A DNA stretch of 64,000 nt from Acidovorax sp. MR-S7 (GTDB lineage Bacteria > Pseudomonadota > Gammaproteobacteria > Burkholderiales > Burkholderiaceae_C), in NCBI RefSeq assembly GCF_000400995.2, contig NZ_DF238999.1, forward strand, positions 314,297-378,296, written 5' to 3'. Position 1 is the first letter of the stretch; each line of letters starts with the position of its first letter. Made by a program: the position numbers and the translations under genes. The notes beneath the pieces are model-generated. The model was not told the DNA's origin. It did no database searches and saw nothing but the letters and a program-made list of their open reading frames with translations. Of the stretch, positions 28,750 to 37,619 are shown one piece after another.

Positions 28750-31700
28750 ATGGATCTGCCCAAACTCTCCCCCGGAAAACGTTTCACCCTGCCCCGCCCC
28801 GTGGGCAGCGCCGATGCCCTGCTACTGGCCCGCCTGGGCGAGCGCGAGAAGGCCGCGGGCCGCCCGACGGCCATCGTGACGGCCGACGCCACCGACGCGC
28901 AGCGGCTCATCGACGAGATGGCCTTCTTCGCGCCCGGCCTGCGCTGCGCGCTGTTCCCCGACTGGGAGACGCTGCCCTACGACAGCTTCTCGCCGCACCA
29001 GGACCTGATCAGCGAGCGGCTTGCCACGCTCTGGCGCATCTCGCAGGGCGAGGCCGACGTGGTGCTCGTACCCGCGACCACGGCGCTCTACCGCCTCGCG
29101 CCGCCCGCGTTCCTGGCGGGCTACACCTTCCACTTCAAGACCAAGCAGAAGCTCGACGAGGCCAAGCTGCGCGCGCAGCTCACGCTCGCCGGCTACCAGC
29201 ATGTCTCGCAGGTGGTGGGCCACGGCGAATACGCGGTGCGCGGCGGGCTGATCGACCTGTTCCCCATGGGCTCGCCGCAGCCCTACCGCGTGGACCTGTT
29301 CGACGACGAGATCGACTCCATCCGCACCTTCGACCCCGACAGCCAGCGCAGCCTCTACCCCGTGCCCGAGGTGCGATTGCTGCCGGGCCGCGAGTTCCCC
29401 ATGGACGACGCGGCGCGCGCGCGCTTCCGCCAGCGCTGGCGCGAGCTGCTGGAGGGCGACCCCACGCGCAGCCGCATCTACAAGGACATGGGCAACGGCG
29501 TGGCCACGGCGGGCATCGAGTACTACCTGCCGCTCTTCTTCGACGAGACGGCCACCGTGTTCGACTATCTGGGAGAACAGGCCACCGTGGTGCTGCACGG
29601 CGACCTGGAAACCCCGTTCCAGCGCTTCTGGCAAGACACGCGCGAGCGCTACCGCCTGATCCAGGGCGACCCGGACTACCCCGTGCTGCCGCCCGATGCG
29701 CTGTTCCTCTCCGCCGAGCAGTTCTACGGCGAGGCCAAGCCGCACGCCCAGCTGGCGCTGCGCCCCGGCGTGGAGGACGTGCAGGACAACGCGCACTTCC
29801 AGAAGCTGCCCGACCTCGCCGTGGTGCGCGGCGCGGAAGACCCGCTGGCCCGGCTGCAGGCCCACATCCGCACCACCCGCCAGCGCCTGCTGCTGCTGGC
29901 CGAGAGCGACGGGCGCCGCGAAAGCCTGCTGGACTTCCTGCGCGCATCGGGCCTGAACCCGCCCGCGTTCGACAGCCTGGCCGAATTCCAGGCCACGCCC
30001 GAGGAGCGCGTAGGCATCGCCACGGCGGCGCTGGCCACGGGCTTCGCATGGCTGGAGGAAGGGCTGGACCTCGTCACCGAGACCGAGCTGTTCGCCGCCA
30101 GCGCCACCACGCGCCGGCGCAAGAAGCAGGAGCAGGCGAGCGACGTCGAGGCGCTCATCAAGGATCTCTCCGAGCTCAACGTGGGCGACCCGGTGGTGCA
30201 CGCGCAGCACGGCATCGGGCGCTACCGGGGCCTGGTCAACATGGACCTGGGCGAGAAGAACCCCGACGGTACGCCCGCCCTGCAGGAATTCCTGCACCTG
30301 GAATACGCCGACAAGGCCGTGCTCTACGTGCCCGTGAGCCAGCTCCAGCTCATCGGCCGCTACACCGGCGTCTCGGCCGATGAGGCGCCTCTGCACAAGC
30401 TGGGCAGCGGCCAGTGGGAAAAGGCCAAGCGCAAGGCCGCCGAGCAGGTGCGCGACGCCGCCGCCGAGCTGCTCAACATCTACGCGCGCCGCGCCGCGCG
30501 CGAAGGCCATGCGTTCCGCTATTCGCCGCAGGACTACGAGACCTTCGCGGGCGACTTCGGCTTCGAGGAAACGGCCGACCAGAAGGCCGCCATTCACGCC
30601 GTGGTGCAGGACATGATCAGCCCGCGCCCCATGGACCGCCTCGTGTGCGGCGACGTGGGCTTCGGCAAGACCGAGGTGGCCCTGCGCGCCTGCTTCGTGG
30701 CCGTGGCCGGGGGCAAGCAGGTGGCCTTCCTCGCGCCCACCACGCTGCTGGCCGAGCAGCACTTCCGCACGCTGAGCGACCGCTTCAGCAAGTGGCCGGT
30801 GAAAGTGGCCGAGGTCTCGCGCTTCCGCTCGGGCAAGGAGATCACCGCAGCCGTCAAGGGCATTGCCGATGGCACGGTGGACATCGTCGTGGGCACGCAC
30901 AAGCTGCTCAGCGAATCGACCAAGTTCAAGAACCTGGGCCTGCTCATCATCGACGAGGAACACCGATTCGGCGTGCGCCACAAGGAGGCCATGAAGGCCA
31001 TGCGCGCCGAGGTGGACGTGCTCACGCTCACGGCCACGCCCATCCCGCGCACCATGGGCATGGCGTTGGAAGGGCTGCGCGATCTCAGCGTGATCGCCAC
31101 CGCGCCGCAGCGGCGCCTGGCCATCAAGACCTTCGTGAGGAACGAGGGCACGGGCGTGATCCGCGAGGCCGTGCTGCGCGAATTGAAGCGCGGCGGCCAG
31201 TGCTACTTCCTGCACAACGAGGTGGAAACCATCGAGAACCGGCGCCAGAAGCTCGAAGAGATATTGCCCGAGGCCCGCATCGCCGTGGCCCACGGCCAGA
31301 TGCCCGAGCGCGAGCTGGAGCGCGTGATGCGCGACTTCGTCGCCCAGCGCTACAACATCCTGCTGTGCTCGACCATCATCGAGACCGGCATCGACGTGCC
31401 CACCGCCAACACCATCATCATCAGCCGCGCCGACAAGTTCGGCCTGGCGCAGCTGCACCAGCTGCGCGGCCGCGTGGGCCGCAGCCACCACCAAGCCTAT
31501 GCCTACCTGATGGTGCCCGACATGGACGGCCTGACCAAGCAGGCGCAGCAGCGGCTGGACGCCATCCAGCAGATGGAGGAGCTGGGCAGCGGCTTCTACC
31601 TCGCCATGCACGACCTGGAGATCCGCGGCGCGGGCGAAGTGCTGGGCGAGAACCAGAGCGGCAACATGCTGGAGGTGGGCTTCCAGCTCTACAACGACAT

Positions 31701-32211
31701 GCTGGCCGAGGCCGTCAAGGCGCTCAAGGCCGGCAAGGAGCCCGACCTGCTCTCGCCCATGCAGGCAGCGACCGACATCAACCTGCACGCCCCCGCGCTG
31801 CTGCCGGGCGACTACTGCGGCGACGTGCACCTGCGCCTGTCGTTCTACAAGAAGCTCGCCACCGCCAAGACCGGCGACCAGATCGACGCGCTGCTGGAGG
31901 AAATCGTGGACCGCTTCGGCAAGCTGCCGCCGCAGGCGCAGGCGCTCATCGACGTGCACCGCCTGCGCGTGCTGTCGGCGCCCTACGGCGTGGCCAAGGT
32001 GGACGCAGCGCCCAGCGTGATCACCATCACCTTCAAGCCCCAGCCGCCCATCGACCCGATGGCCATCATCCACCTGATCCAGAAGAACAAGCACATCAAG
32101 CTCGCGGGCAACGACAAGCTGCGCATCGAGCGCGAGCTGCCCGAGCCCAAGGACCGCGCGCAGATGGTGCGCGACGTGCTGCGCAGCCTGGGAAAGCCGC
32201 TGGGAGCGTAG
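28750..32211 (+). CDS. mfd: transcription-repair coupling factor Mfd
   Basis: Removes RNA polymerase stalled at DNA lesions and recruits UvrA. 1153 residues, close to E. coli 1148. UvrB-like region (about 10-330), RNA polymerase interaction domain (about 480-545; VGDPVVHAQHGIGRYRG), RecG-like translocase with GDVGFGKTEVAL and DEEHRFGVRHKE, ATPIPRTM and HQLRGRVGRS, and the C-terminal TRCF domain. The ATG at 28750 is used; a much longer in-frame reading starts inside the antisense ispD gene and is rejected. Confidence 0.97.
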   Translation: MDLPKLSPGKRFTLPRPVGSADALLLARLGEREKAAGRPTAIVTADATDAQRLIDEMAFFAPGLRCALFPDWETLPYDSFSPHQDLISERLATLWRISQGEADVVLVPATTALYRLAPPAFLAGYTFHFKTKQKLDEAKLRAQLTLAGYQHVSQVVGHGEYAVRGGLIDLFPMGSPQPYRVDLFDDEIDSIRTFDPDSQRSLYPVPEVRLLPGREFPMDDAARARFRQRWRELLEGDPTRSRIYKDMGNGVATAGIEYYLPLFFDETATVFDYLGEQATVVLHGDLETPFQRFWQDTRERYRLIQGDPDYPVLPPDALFLSAEQFYGEAKPHAQLALRPGVEDVQDNAHFQKLPDLAVVRGAEDPLARLQAHIRTTRQRLLLLAESDGRRESLLDFLRASGLNPPAFDSLAEFQATPEERVGIATAALATGFAWLEEGLDLVTETELFAASATTRRRKKQEQASDVEALIKDLSELNVGDPVVHAQHGIGRYRGLVNMDLGEKNPDGTPALQEFLHLEYADKAVLYVPVSQLQLIGRYTGVSADEAPLHKLGSGQWEKAKRKAAEQVRDAAAELLNIYARRAAREGHAFRYSPQDYETFAGDFGFEETADQKAAIHAVVQDMISPRPMDRLVCGDVGFGKTEVALRACFVAVAGGKQVAFLAPTTLLAEQHFRTLSDRFSKWPVKVAEVSRFRSGKEITAAVKGIADGTVDIVVGTHKLLSESTKFKNLGLLIIDEEHRFGVRHKEAMKAMRAEVDVLTLTATPIPRTMGMALEGLRDLSVIATAPQRRLAIKTFVRNEGTGVIREAVLRELKRGGQCYFLHNEVETIENRRQKLEEILPEARIAVAHGQMPERELERVMRDFVAQRYNILLCSTIIETGIDVPTANTIIISRADKFGLAQLHQLRGRVGRSHHQAYAYLMVPDMDGLTKQAQQRLDAIQQMEELGSGFYLAMHDLEIRGAGEVLGENQSGNMLEVGFQLYNDMLAEAVKALKAGKEPDLLSPMQAATDINLHAPALLPGDYCGDVHLRLSFYKKLATAKTGDQIDALLEEIVDRFGKLPPQAQALIDVHRLRVLSAPYGVAKVDAAPSVITITFKPQPPIDPMAIIHLIQKNKHIKLAGNDKLRIERELPEPKDRAQMVRDVLRSLGKPLGA

Positions 32212-32226
32212 GGGAAAACATATGCC

Positions 32227-32268
32227 AAATCAGCCTCTAGCGCTTGCCATCCAAGCGCGACCAGCTAC
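32227..32268 (+). repeat. 42-bp dispersed palindromic element, copy D (intergenic)
   Basis: Near-consensus: AAATCAGCCTCTAGCGCTT, seven bases, AAGCGCGACCAGCTAC. Between mfd and the next rightward gene, 15 bases after the mfd stop and 13 before the next start, so the hairpin sits where it could cover that gene's ribosome site. Confidence 0.8.
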
Positions 32269-32281
32269 CTAAACCATAGCA

Positions 32282-32956
32282 ATGTGGATCGAAGCCGCCC
32301 TCGCCCTGCTGGCCCTGGCCCTCGCCCTGGCCGCGCGGCCCTGGCGGCTGCTGGCCAGCCGCAAGCCCCTGGCCCACGAAACCCATGGCGCGCCCGCCAC
32401 GTTGTGGACGCCGCTGCTGGCCACCCTGGCGCTGCTGCCCTGGGCCTGGGCGCTGCCCACGCTGCACCGCATGCCGCTGCAGTTGCAGTGGTCGGGTGCC
32501 TGCCTGGTTCTGCTCATGCTCGGCTGGCCGCTGGCCGTGCCCACGCTGCTTGCGGTGGGCGGCATCGCCGCGCTGGTTTCGCCCGGCCTGGCCTGGGGCG
32601 ACGCGCTGGGCCTGGCCGTGTGGCAGGGCGTGGTGCCGGCCTCGCTGGCGGTGCTGCTGGGCGCGGCGGTGCGCCGGCTCTCCGGCACGCGCGCGCTGGG
32701 CGGCGCGCGCCTGTTCGTCTACGTGCTGGGCCGGGGCTTCCTGGGCACGGCACTGTGCGTGTTCGCCGCCGGCACGCTGTCGCAGTGGGTGGGCCACGTG
32801 CTGCCGGGCGTGGGCGAGCAGCTCTCGCTGGTGGCGCGCTGGCTCATGGCCTGGGGCGACGCGGTGGTCACCGGCATGCTGTGCGCGGTGTTCGTCGCCT
32901 TCAAGCCCGAGTGGCTGGCCACCTGGTCCGACAGGCTGTACCTGGACCAGCGATAG
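32282..32956 (+). CDS. CbiM-like integral membrane protein
   Basis: 224-residue membrane protein with about six hydrophobic segments and few charged residues, starting MWIEAALALLALALALAARPW. Overall pattern (LQWSGACLVLLMLGWPLAVPTLLAVGG, then a VFVAFKPEWLATWSD end) resembles the short CbiM/COG3235 membrane proteins tied to metal uptake, but I see no His-rich N-terminus typical of true CbiM and no ATPase or CbiQ gene nearby. Function therefore uncertain. Confidence 0.6.
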   Translation: MWIEAALALLALALALAARPWRLLASRKPLAHETHGAPATLWTPLLATLALLPWAWALPTLHRMPLQLQWSGACLVLLMLGWPLAVPTLLAVGGIAALVSPGLAWGDALGLAVWQGVVPASLAVLLGAAVRRLSGTRALGGARLFVYVLGRGFLGTALCVFAAGTLSQWVGHVLPGVGEQLSLVARWLMAWGDAVVTGMLCAVFVAFKPEWLATWSDRLYLDQR

Positions 32957-32974
32957 CACATGATGATTAGCCGC

Positions 32975-32985
32975 CATACCGTATG
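32975..32985. promoter_or_regulatory. possible MarR operator
   Basis: Short perfect palindrome CATAC-C-GTATG placed 9 bases before the marR start, in an AT-richer patch. Position suits autorepression by the MarR protein just downstream, but 11 bases is short and chance is possible. Confidence 0.35.
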
Positions 32986-32993
32986 ATCGCGGC

Positions 32994-33497
32994 ATGGTGC
33001 TCGAACAGAAATACCTCGCCCTGCTGCAGGAGGCCGAACGGCGGCAGCTTCCCGACCTGCAAGGCATCCGCCTGTGCTTCCAGACCCTGTCGCTGGCCGC
33101 GCGCATCGACCGCGACTGCGCCGCGCTGCTGGCCCCGCACGGCCTGTCGGAAGGCCGGTTCGTCATGCTCTTCCTGCTCGACGCCGCGCCCGACGGCCTG
33201 GCGCCCAACCTGCTGGCCGGGCAGGCGGGCGTCACGCGCGCCACCGTCACAGGCCTGCTCGACGGGCTGGAGCGCGAGGCGCTGGCCGAGCGCCATGCCG
33301 AGCCCGGCGACCGGCGCGCACTGCGCATCCGGCTCACGCGCAAGGGCCGGCAGCTCGCCCGCACGCTGTTCGAACAGCACGGCCAGTGGATCGCCGGCCT
33401 GTTCGGCAACCTGACCGCCGCCGAACGCACGCAGCTGGCCCGGCTGCTCGACAAGGTGGCCGCCAACACCGGCGCAGCGGCACATGGCGCCGCCTGA
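32994..33497 (+). CDS. MarR-family transcriptional regulator
   Basis: 167-residue winged-helix dimer. Seen: HTH region GLSEGRFVMLFLLDAAPDGL ... LAGQAGVTRATVTGLLDGLE (recognition helix) and the beta-wing LAERHAEPGDRRALRIRLTRKG with the family's D-x-R-A. The last 14 bases overlap the alkC-like gene, so the two are one transcript and the regulator probably senses a stress relieved by the repair protein. Confidence 0.88.
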   Translation: MVLEQKYLALLQEAERRQLPDLQGIRLCFQTLSLAARIDRDCAALLAPHGLSEGRFVMLFLLDAAPDGLAPNLLAGQAGVTRATVTGLLDGLEREALAERHAEPGDRRALRIRLTRKGRQLARTLFEQHGQWIAGLFGNLTAAERTQLARLLDKVAANTGAAAHGAA

Positions 33498-34275
33498 GCG
33501 CAAGGGCGCCACGCGCGCCGCGGACATTCCCGCCGGCGTGCTCGACGCGCTCTCGCGCGGCACGCTGCCCACGGCCACCCTCGCCGAATGCCTGGCACTC
33601 GACCAGGCCAAGCTGCTGCGCAGCGTGTTCCCCGGCCTGCCGCCCGCCCTCCATTCCGCTGCCGAGGACGCGTGCCGCCTCGGCATCCTGAAGCGCATGG
33701 AGCGCATCGGCGCGCTGCTGCTGCAGGCACTGGGCAGCCCCGGCATCGGCACCTGCAGGGCCCACCCCGCCGACACGGTGCGCGGCTGGGCCTGCTTCAT
33801 GGTCGGCGCGCAGCCAGGGCTGGACCTGCCCACGCGGCTCGCCGCCATCCGCCCGCTGGCCGACGATGCGCACTTCGGCGTGCGCGAATGGGCCTGGATG
33901 GCCGTGCGCCCGCACCTCGCGCGGCAGCTGCCCGAGGCCGTCGCGCTGCTGGCCGCCTGGACGGATGCGCCCTCCGAGCGCCTGCGCCGCTTCGCCAGCG
34001 AGGCACTGCGCCCGCGCGGCGTCTGGTGCGCCCACATCGCGGAACTCAAGAGCCGCCCCGAAGCCGCCCTGCCCCTGCTGGTGCCGCTGCGCGCCGATCC
34101 CAGCGCCTACGTGCAGGACTCGGTAGCCAACTGGCTCAACGACGCAGCCAAGGACCGGCCCGACTGGGTGCGCGCGCTGTGCGCCCAGTGGCTGCAGGAT
34201 GGCGGCTGCGCCGCCACGCAGCGCATCTGCCAGCGCGCGCAGCGCAGCCTGCAACCGGCCGCGGGGCGGCGATAA
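33484..34275 (+). CDS. AlkC-type DNA alkylation repair (HEAT-repeat) protein
   Basis: 263-residue all-helical protein. HEAT-like repeats run from about residue 90 (RLAAIRPLADDAHFGVREWAWMA, ERLRRFASEALRPRG) and the stretch YVQDSVANWLNDAAKDRPDWV matches the conserved helix of AlkC/AlkD N-alkyl-base glycosylases, which remove 3-methyladenine without base flipping. Overlaps marR by 14 bases in another frame. Family assignment good; lesion specificity is inferred. Confidence 0.78.
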   Translation: MAPPERKGATRAADIPAGVLDALSRGTLPTATLAECLALDQAKLLRSVFPGLPPALHSAAEDACRLGILKRMERIGALLLQALGSPGIGTCRAHPADTVRGWACFMVGAQPGLDLPTRLAAIRPLADDAHFGVREWAWMAVRPHLARQLPEAVALLAAWTDAPSERLRRFASEALRPRGVWCAHIAELKSRPEAALPLLVPLRADPSAYVQDSVANWLNDAAKDRPDWVRALCAQWLQDGGCAATQRICQRAQRSLQPAAGRR

Positions 34276-34301
34276 TCCGCGCTCCCATCCGATTTTTAGT
34301 C

Positions 34302-34343
34302 TTTTTGCCTGTTTGCCCTTGTGGAACAAGCGCAGGCAGCTAT
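34302..34343 (+). repeat. 42-bp dispersed element, copy E (intergenic)
   Basis: Right half well kept (CAAGCGCAGGCAGCTAT), left half decayed (TTTTTGCCTGTTTGCC). Ends 14 bases before the serB start, so it occupies the serB leader. Confidence 0.65.
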
Positions 34344-34357
34344 CTTTTCAGAAGCAT

Positions 34358-35080
34358 ATGACCGCCCACGCCACCCCCACCGAATTCGCCCCCGGCCTCG
34401 TCGTGCAGGGCATCGCGCCGCCGCTGCGCCTGGCCGATTACAAGCTCATCGCGTTCGACATGGACTCCACGCTCATCAGCATCGAGTGCGTGGACGAGAT
34501 CGCCGACGCCGCGGGCCGCAAGGCCGAGGTGGCGGCCATCACCGAGGCGGCGATGCAGGGCGTGATCGCCGACTACAAGGAAAGCCTGCGCCAGCGCGTG
34601 GCGCTGCTCAAGGGCGTGGGCATGGACCACCTGGAGCGCGTGTTCGCCGAGCGGCTGCGCTTCAACCCCGGCGCGAAGGAACTGATCGACACCGCCAAGG
34701 CCGCGGGCCTGGCCACGCTGCTGGTATCGGGCGGGTTCACGTTCTTCTCCGACCGCGTGAAGACGCATCTGGGCATCGACTTCGCACGCTCCAACGTGCT
34801 GGAGGTCGAGGGCGGCCAGCTCACCGGCCGCATGGTGGACCAGCCCTGGGGCGACATCTGCGACGGGGCCGAGAAGCGCCGCACGCTGCTGGAGGTGGCA
34901 TCGCTCATGGGCATAGACCCGCGCCAGGCGATCGCCGTGGGCGACGGCGCGAACGACCTGCCGATGATGGGCGCCGCGGGCCTCTCGGTGGCCTACCACG
35001 CCAAGCCCGCCGTGCGCGCGCAGGCCAAGGTGGCGATCAACCAGGGCGGGCTGGACCGGCTGCTGGAAGTGCTGCGCTGA
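34358..35080 (+). CDS. serB: phosphoserine phosphatase
   Basis: HAD-family enzyme for the last step of serine synthesis, 240 residues. Motif I AFDMDSTLISIE (nucleophile Asp), motif II LLVSGGFTFFSDRV, motif III Lys, motif IV GDGANDLPMMGAAG. It lacks the N-terminal ACT-like domain of E. coli SerB, being the short type. Start ATG at 34358. Confidence 0.94.
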   Translation: MTAHATPTEFAPGLVVQGIAPPLRLADYKLIAFDMDSTLISIECVDEIADAAGRKAEVAAITEAAMQGVIADYKESLRQRVALLKGVGMDHLERVFAERLRFNPGAKELIDTAKAAGLATLLVSGGFTFFSDRVKTHLGIDFARSNVLEVEGGQLTGRMVDQPWGDICDGAEKRRTLLEVASLMGIDPRQAIAVGDGANDLPMMGAAGLSVAYHAKPAVRAQAKVAINQGGLDRLLEVLR

Positions 35081-35108
35081 ACGCACGCACGCCAACGCTC
35101 CCCTATTC

Positions 35109-35150
35109 ATAGCTGCCAGCGCTTTCCAATAAAGCGCCGCAGCCCTATTT
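35109..35150 (-). repeat. 42-bp dispersed element, copy F (intergenic)
   Basis: Minus orientation: ATAGCTGCCAGCGCTTT on the left, AAAGCGCC in the middle, CCCTATTT at the right. Follows the serB stop by 28 bases; the core stem AGCGCTTT/AAAGCGC makes it a plausible serB terminator. Confidence 0.75.
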
Positions 35151-35173
35151 CGCCATAAATTCCCTCCATAAAG

Positions 35174-35275
35174 ATATGGCGCCATATATGAATATGAAAA
35201 TAAAAACGAATTGCCAGGCGTGTGCCCGTCTTACACTTGCGCCCTAGCAATCGCCCTCTTGCATGAAGCGGCGAT
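35174..35275 (+). promoter_or_regulatory. operator-like palindrome and leader hairpin before the metQ-like gene
   Basis: A perfect 14-base palindrome ATATGGCGCCATAT (35174-35187) lies in an AT-rich tract quite unlike the surrounding GC-rich DNA. Further down, ATCGCC (35250-35255) pairs with GGCGAT (35270-35275), with CTT/AAG pairing inside, giving a leader hairpin 34 bases before the start codon. I read this as a regulated promoter, perhaps responding to sulfur or methionine supply; no named riboswitch is recognised. Confidence 0.4.
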
Positions 35276-35308
35276 GTGGAGTAACCCATTCAAAGGACGC
35301 TGATCGCC

Positions 35309-36094
35309 ATGCTGAAGAAAACCCTCTCCGCCATTGCCCTGGCCGCCCTCGCGCTGGGCGCGCAGGCCGCCGACGTGCTCAAGGTGGCCGCCACGGCCGT
35401 GCCGCATGCGGAAATCCTGAACTTCGTGAAGCCCCAGCTCAAAGCCCAGGGCGTGGACCTGCAGATCAAGGAATTCAGCGACTACGTGCAGCCCAACGCC
35501 GCCGTGCAGGACAAGCAGCTCGACGCCAACTTCTTCCAGCACCAGCCCTATCTGGACAGCTACAACAAGGACCGCAAGAGCAGCCTGGTGGCCGTTCCCA
35601 ACGGCAAGGTGCACGTGGAGCCCTTCGGCGCCTACTCCAGCAAGATCAAGAACGTGAATCAGCTCAAGGACGGCGCCATCGTGGCCATCCCCAACGACCC
35701 CTCCAATGGCGGTCGCGCGCTGATCCTGCTGGCCAAGCAGGGCCTGATCGAGCTGAAGGACTCCAAGAGCCTCACGCCCACGCCGCTGGACGTGGCCAAG
35801 AACCCCAAGAAGCTCAAGTTCAAGGAACTCGAAGCCCCGCTGCTGCCGCGCGCCCTGGCCGACGTGGACCTGGCCCTGATCAACACCAACTACGCGATCG
35901 AGGCCAAGCTGAACCCCACGCAGGACGCGCTGTTCATCGAAGGCGCCGATTCGCCCTACACCAACATCGTGGCGGCCCGCGCCGACCGTGCGGGCGACGC
36001 CACCATCGCCAAGCTGATCAACGCGCTGCACACGCCCGAGGTGAAGAAGTTCATCCAGGACAAGTACAAGGGCGCCGTGGTGCCCGCGTTCTGA
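35309..36094 (+). CDS. MetQ/NlpA-family substrate-binding protein
   Basis: Periplasmic binding protein, 261 residues, with signal peptide MLKKTLSAIALAALALGAQA. No lipobox Cys is present, unlike E. coli MetQ. The NlpA fold signs are VLKVAATAVPHAEILNFVKPQL, YVQPNAAVQDKQLDANFFQHQPYL and LINTNYAIEA. No metN or metI genes are adjacent, so it is an orphan; ligand is methionine or a related sulfur or amino-acid compound by family. A strong terminator follows. Confidence 0.88.
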   Translation: MLKKTLSAIALAALALGAQAADVLKVAATAVPHAEILNFVKPQLKAQGVDLQIKEFSDYVQPNAAVQDKQLDANFFQHQPYLDSYNKDRKSSLVAVPNGKVHVEPFGAYSSKIKNVNQLKDGAIVAIPNDPSNGGRALILLAKQGLIELKDSKSLTPTPLDVAKNPKKLKFKELEAPLLPRALADVDLALINTNYAIEAKLNPTQDALFIEGADSPYTNIVAARADRAGDATIAKLINALHTPEVKKFIQDKYKGAVVPAF

Positions 36095-36116
36095 GCCTCT
36101 CCACGCTCCATCCCTG

Positions 36117-36143
36117 AAGCGCTGCTCCTGCAGCGCTTTTTTT
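36117..36143 (+). terminator. Rho-independent terminator of the metQ-like gene
   Basis: Nine-base stem AAGCGCTGC / GCAGCGCTT (36117-36125 with 36130-36138), loop TCCT, followed by a T run to 36143. It begins 22 bases after the stop codon. Confidence 0.9.
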
Positions 36144-36300
36144 ATTCCCGCCGCACCACGCCCCAAAGCCAGGCATGCGGCTGCACCAGCGTGAGGCAGC
36201 CGCGGTGTTCCTGCGCGCCCCGGCCCGCCGCCAGGCCGCAACAGTGCGGGTTACCGAGCATATTTCGGCACCCCCAGGCTGGCATGCTGCTTGCATAATT

Positions 36301-36357
36301 TTCAAGTCACTTGAATTTAGTGCTCATGACTTGCACGAATTTTCAATTGGCTTGAAA
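36301..36357. promoter_or_regulatory. two palindromes upstream of the liv-type operon
   Basis: TTCAAGTCACTTGAA (36301-36315) and TTTCAATTGGCTTGAAA (36341-36357) are both perfect inverted repeats with related arms (TTCAA/TTGAA); centres are 41 bases apart, about four helical turns. They lie 33-89 bases before the GTG start of the transporter operon, so are likely regulator sites, perhaps for the XRE-cupin regulator encoded at the end of the operon. The rest of the 295-base gap (36144-36300) shows nothing further. Confidence 0.55.
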
Positions 36358-36389
36358 CCCATCCAGCGCTCACTTCAAAGGGGAAAAAG

Positions 36390-37565
36390 GTGCCAAAGCA
36401 ACATTCCGTCATCGCGGCCGCCATGCTGGCCGCCTCCGCCAGCATGCTCCTGGGCAGCGCGCCCGCAGCAGCCAAGGACGTCGTCAAGATCGCCTTCATC
36501 GGCCCACTGACCGGCGGCGTGTCGGCCATCGGCCTGGGCGGCCGCAATTCGGCGGAGCTGGCCGTGCGCCTGCGCAATGCGGACCCCAAGGCGAAGTACA
36601 CCTACCAGCTCGTGACGCAGGATGACGAATGCCGCCCCAACGTGGGCGTGCAGGTAGCCACCAAGGTCGCGGCCGACCGCAACATCGTGGCGGGCGTCAC
36701 CCACTTCTGCTCCGCCGTGGCCATGGGCACCGTGGGCGTGTACAGCCGCTTCGGCATGCCGGCCGTGGTGTGGGGCGCCGTGCTGCCCGACATCACCTAC
36801 GCGAACAACTTCAAGGAAGTCCACCGCGTCAACGGCACCATGATCAACCAGAGCGAGGTGGCGGCCAAGTTCGTCACCGGCCAGGGCTACAAGAAGTGGG
36901 CCGTCATCCACGACACCACCGACTACGGCAAAGGCCACAACAAGTACTTCAGCGAATACCTGAAGAAGGACGGCGGCACCATCGTGGGCACGTTCGGCGT
37001 CACGGCCGAACAGCAGGACTTCACGACCGAGCTGACCAAGATCCGCGAGCTCAAGCCGGACGTCATCTACTTCGGCGGCCTCACACCCCTGGGCGTGCGC
37101 ATCCGCACCCAGATGGACAAGCTGGGCATCAAGGCGCAGTTCCAGGGCACCTCGGGCGTGATGTCCGACGCCTACATCCAGGGCGTGGGCCCGGAGCTGG
37201 CCGAGGGCTCGCTGGCCTTCCTGGAAGGCGCACCGCTGGAGAAGCTGCCGGGCGGGAAGCTCTTCTCCGAGCAGTACCAGCAGCAGAAGTTCGGCGAGCC
37301 GCCCGAGGCCTACGGCCCGTTCGCCTTCGCCGCCACCAACCTGATCATCGACGCCGTGGAGAAGGTGGGTCCCGACCGCAAGAAGGTGCGCGACGTGCTC
37401 AACGCCACCAAGGATGCCGACACCGTGATCGGCAAGGTGACCTTCGACGACCACCGCCAGAACATCGTGCCGCTCGTGACCAAGTACGTGGTCGATGGCG
37501 GCAAGTGGGTGATCTGGGAAGACAGCGCCTACGCCAGCGGCAAGAAGAAGCTCGCCGGCCTGTAA
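36390..37565 (+). CDS. branched-chain amino acid-type ABC transporter substrate-binding protein
   Basis: LivJ-like periplasmic protein of 391 residues with a GTG start behind AAAGGGG. Signal peptide of about 28 residues ending ASASMLLGSAPAAA-KD, then VVKIAFIGPLTGGVSAIGLGG and two Rossmann lobes; YGPFAFAATNLIIDAV near the end is typical. First gene of an operon with livHMGF, an amidase and a carbamoylase, so the ligand is more likely an amide or carbamoyl compound than leucine. Confidence 0.9.
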   Translation: MPKQHSVIAAAMLAASASMLLGSAPAAAKDVVKIAFIGPLTGGVSAIGLGGRNSAELAVRLRNADPKAKYTYQLVTQDDECRPNVGVQVATKVAADRNIVAGVTHFCSAVAMGTVGVYSRFGMPAVVWGAVLPDITYANNFKEVHRVNGTMINQSEVAAKFVTGQGYKKWAVIHDTTDYGKGHNKYFSEYLKKDGGTIVGTFGVTAEQQDFTTELTKIRELKPDVIYFGGLTPLGVRIRTQMDKLGIKAQFQGTSGVMSDAYIQGVGPELAEGSLAFLEGAPLEKLPGGKLFSEQYQQQKFGEPPEAYGPFAFAATNLIIDAVEKVGPDRKKVRDVLNATKDADTVIGKVTFDDHRQNIVPLVTKYVVDGGKWVIWEDSAYASGKKKLAGL

Positions 37566-37619
37566 GCACGACGCAGCGGCCCGCCCGCATGCGGGCCGCG
37601 GCATGACAAGGGGAATCGG

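Noticed and set aside
28822..32094. 1090-residue frame on the minus strand opposite mfd
   Set aside because: Same kind of antisense artefact; mfd has all its motifs and continuous coding pattern.
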